A stretch of DNA of 7,169 nucleotides. It comes from Muribaculaceae bacterium. GTDB lineage: Bacteria; Bacteroidota; Bacteroidia; Bacteroidales; Muribaculaceae. The translations under genes and the position numbers were made by a program. This document shows, piece by piece, positions 5,813 through 7,169 of the stretch (within the stretch, counting starts at the first letter, position 1; each line of letters begins with the position of its first letter). The DNA lies in the NCBI GenBank assembly GCA_029059965.1, contig JAIDUY010000417.1:1-7169 (forward strand). Direction: 5' to 3'. Under the pieces are notes generated by a model. It was given only the letters and a program-made list of their open reading frames with translations. It ran no database searches and was not told the origin of the DNA.

Positions 5813-6045
5813 GCTGAGGTATTAGATTTTAGGTTTTAGGCTTTAGGTTTTAGACCTGAGGCTTTTGAAAAGTCTGAAATCCAAAGTACGAGATAACAGG
5901 ACAACAGTCCAATTTTGCATTATGCATTTTTAATTATGCTTTATAGATTTTGTATTCTAAATTCTCAATAAATCTTCTAACGCCTAACACCTAACACCTA
6001 AAGCCTGACGCCTTAACTCTGATTCTTAATACTGAATTCTCAATT
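5813..6045. repeat. Composite heptamer repeat element, copy 2
   Basis: It has the same three-block plan and orientation as copy 1. Block A (5813-5868) has eight units: GCTGAGG, TATTAGA, TTTTAGG twice, CTTTAGG, TTTTAGA, CCTGAGG, CTTTTGA. The centre includes ATCCAAAGT, AGTCC and AT-rich heptamers in phase from 5911 (AATTTTG, CATTATG, CATTTTT, AATTATG, CTTTATA, GATTTTG, TATTCTA, AATTCTC). Block C (5976-6045) begins TCTAACG, CCTAACA twice, CCTAAAG, CCTGACG and then decays. GGCTTTAGG (5839-5847) pairs exactly with CCTAAAGCC (5997-6005). AATTCTCAATAA plus ATCTTC (5960-5977) is shared with copy 1 (5040-5058, one inserted C). Copy 2 is more degenerate in its arms and longer in its centre. It ends about 24 nt before the holin-like gene and probably lies in its 5' leader or promoter region. 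Confidence 0.82.
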
Positions 6046-6068
6046 ACCCCTTCCACCCCACAACGCCA

Positions 6069-6461
6069 ATGTCCGAATCCAACGCCAACACAGGGCTGAC
6101 ATCCGCCATAGGGCGCTACGTCAAGCTACTCGTCGAGGACACGCGACTCAACATCGCCGAGAAGCTTACACGCCTGCTGTCGGCAGTAGCCGTGTGCGCC
6201 ATCTTGCTCATCCTCGCCCTCGTGGCCCTCGTGTTCATATCCATCGGCGTCAGCCTCGCCCTTGCTCCGGTACTCGACCCCGTATGGGCCTTCCTCATCG
6301 TGGCCGCATTCTACCTCGTCCTCATCGGCGTGCTGCTGCTGTTCAAGACCCAACTCATCGTCGACCCTATCGCGCGCTTCCTGAGCTCGCTCCTTCTCGA
6401 CCCACCTGCCACTCCTAAAGCACAATCCAATGATAAATCTGCCTCCCTATCCAAAGACTGA
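6069..6461 (+). CDS. Phage-holin-superfamily (YqjE-like) integral membrane protein
   Basis: 130 residues with a clear topology. An amphipathic N-terminal helix (LTSAIGRYVKLLVEDTRLNIAEKLTRL, about 9-36) precedes two long membrane segments at about 37-65 and 72-93 joined by a short loop (ALAPVLDPV). A polar, Ser/Lys/Asp-rich tail follows. This is the pattern of the Phage_holin_3_6 family (PF07332), which includes E. coli YqjE. Despite the name, these chromosomal proteins are not known lysis holins. No endolysin or phage gene is nearby, so a lysis role is unlikely. The gene overlaps the next one by 32 nt. It follows a repeat element and lacks a convincing -7 box just upstream; CAATTTTG at 5910-5917 is one mismatch from consensus but inside the repeat. 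Confidence 0.8.
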   Translation: MSESNANTGLTSAIGRYVKLLVEDTRLNIAEKLTRLLSAVAVCAILLILALVALVFISIGVSLALAPVLDPVWAFLIVAAFYLVLIGVLLLFKTQLIVDPIARFLSSLLLDPPATPKAQSNDKSASLSKD

Positions 6462-6708
6462 TACCTCCGACTGGCGCGGACTGACCCTGCGCGAGATTCA
6501 GATGCGGCGCGTGGTGGTGCAGACGCGCATGGAAATCGAAAAGTACCGTATGGGCGCCGGAGTCGAGAACCTCAAGCGCCGCACGCCTCTGCTGGGCTCC
6601 TCGGGCATGGTTTCGAGGGTAGCCGGCGTGTTCTCCTTCGCCGAGTACGCTTTCATGGCCTTCAAGGTCATCCGCTGGGTAATGCCACTCTTCCGCAAAG
6701 GGCGGTGA
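6430..6708 (+). CDS. Small hypothetical protein, downstream partner of the holin-like gene
   Basis: 92 residues. The N-terminal half is rich in Arg/Glu and helical (LTLREIQMRRVVVQTRMEIEKYRM, about 19-42). The C-terminal part has a hydrophobic stretch (VAGVFSFAEYAFMAFKVIRWVMPLF, about 64-88) ending in a basic FRKGR tail, so it may be a peripheral or single-pass membrane protein. I do not recognise the family. The ATG at 6430 is chosen because the conserved-looking helix begins before the next Met (6502). It overlaps the previous gene by 32 nt in another frame, typical of co-translated partners. Its position after a YqjE-like gene is that of yqjK in enterobacteria, but sequence homology cannot be asserted by eye. 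Confidence 0.75.
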   Translation: MINLPPYPKTDTSDWRGLTLREIQMRRVVVQTRMEIEKYRMGAGVENLKRRTPLLGSSGMVSRVAGVFSFAEYAFMAFKVIRWVMPLFRKGR

Positions 6709-6715
6709 TATATAT

Positions 6716-6723
6716 TACCCTTG
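6716..6723 (+). promoter_or_regulatory. Candidate -7 box for the histidine-type phosphatase
   Basis: TACCCTTG is one mismatch from TAnnTTTG and lies 41 nt before the ATG at 6765, within the 56-nt gap. No good -33 element is seen; the gene could equally be read from the upstream operon. Confidence 0.3.
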
Positions 6724-6764
6724 CTCCTGATACCTGTTAATCTAACTCCCAAAAACCTGACACA

Positions 6765-7169
6765 ATGCGACTGCTTCTTGCTGCCGTGGTTTTGGCCATG
6801 GCGTGCTTCGACGCTTACGCCCTCGACGCCCGCGCCGAGGTCGAGGCTAACCCGCGCCGCGCAGGCGGCGTTTACTACGCATATCCCATCGACGAAATCA
6901 GCCCCGACTACGGCTCCGCCGCCCCAGAGGGCTACGCACCATTCTACGTCAGCCACTACGGACGCCACGGCTCACGCTACCTTATAAGCGACGCTGACTA
7001 CACCCGCATCATCGACCGCCTCGCTGATGCCGACGCTGCCGGCGCCCTAACTCCCGCAGGCCGACATCTGCGCGCACAGCTCGACACCATCTGGACAGAG
7101 GCCCGCGGCCGCGGCGGCGAGCTCTCGCCGCTCGGCACCCGTCAGCACCGCGGCATTGCAAAGCGTCTG
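6765..7169 (+). CDS. Histidine-type acid phosphatase (clade 2, phytase/MINPP-like), 3' end outside window
   Basis: The first 135 residues run in an unbroken frame to the right edge. A signal peptide opens it (MRLLLAAVVLAMACFDAYA, probable cleavage after AYA at about 19), so it is exported to the periplasm or surface. The active-site motif is at residues 64-72, SHYGRHGSRY, with R67-H68-G69 and R71. This is the RHGxR signature of branch-2 histidine phosphatases, in which the histidine forms the phospho-enzyme. TPAGRHL (96-102) and ELSPLGTRQHRGIAKRL (119-135) also fit this family. The catalytic HD/HAE motif near the C-terminus is beyond the window. In Bacteroidales such enzymes include inositol-phosphate phosphatases, but the substrate cannot be decided here. 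Confidence 0.88.
   Translation, partial: MRLLLAAVVLAMACFDAYALDARAEVEANPRRAGGVYYAYPIDEISPDYGSAAPEGYAPFYVSHYGRHGSRYLISDADYTRIIDRLADADAAGALTPAGRHLRAQLDTIWTEARGRGGELSPLGTRQHRGIAKRL

Noticed and set aside
4855..6045. CRISPR array
   Set aside because: The repeats are contiguous 7-nt degenerate units without unique spacers, and no cas gene is present.
6069..6461. Phage lysis holin / prophage remnant
   Set aside because: The family name refers to similarity only. No endolysin, integrase, capsid or tail gene is nearby, and the neighbours fit a chromosomal yqj-like cluster.

Overview
The window reads as a GC-rich chromosomal segment of a Bacteroidota bacterium, most likely order Bacteroidales. The reasons are the TAnnTTTG-type -7 promoter boxes, C/A-rich leaders without Shine-Dalgarno sites, an outer-membrane beta-barrel of the PorT-like family, a LysM-type/periplasmic-binding-fold protein end with Bacteroidales wording, and the sequence style of IspE, GrpE and DnaJ. 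The family within the order cannot be fixed from this window. Muribaculaceae or Rikenellaceae would fit the base composition, but that is a guess.

Layout, left to right. The 3' part of an envelope protein with a periplasmic-binding fold (2-541) overlaps by 4 nt a small outer-membrane beta-barrel gene (538-1221). A convergent NlpC/P60 lipoprotein gene (1993-1190, minus strand) ends 32 nt inside the barrel gene. A short divergent region (1994-2059) separates it from ispE (2060-2938, isoprenoid precursor synthesis). Then come grpE (3014-3622) and dnaJ (3641-4807), a two-gene DnaK co-chaperone operon closed by a strong intrinsic terminator (4826-4858).

The right third is accessory-looking. Two small YtxH-like membrane protein genes in tandem (5281-5484, 5494-5688) are followed by a phage-holin-superfamily (YqjE-like) membrane protein (6069-6461) and a small unrecognised protein that overlaps it (6430-6708). 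This set resembles the enterobacterial yqjD-yqjE-yqjK stress/membrane cluster in architecture. The window ends inside a secreted histidine-type acid phosphatase gene (6765 onward, RHGSR motif), which runs off the right edge.

The most unusual content is non-coding. Two copies of the same kind of composite repeat lie before the YtxH pair (4855-5115) and before the holin-like gene (about 5813-6045). Each is built of degenerate 7-nt units in three blocks: TTTTAGG-like units, an AT-rich centre (AAGTCC / AATTATG / AATTCTC units), and CCTAACA/CCTAAAA-like units. The last block is roughly the reverse complement of the first, so each copy can fold into a long imperfect hairpin. I know of no named family that matches it, and I consider it the best candidate here for something undescribed.
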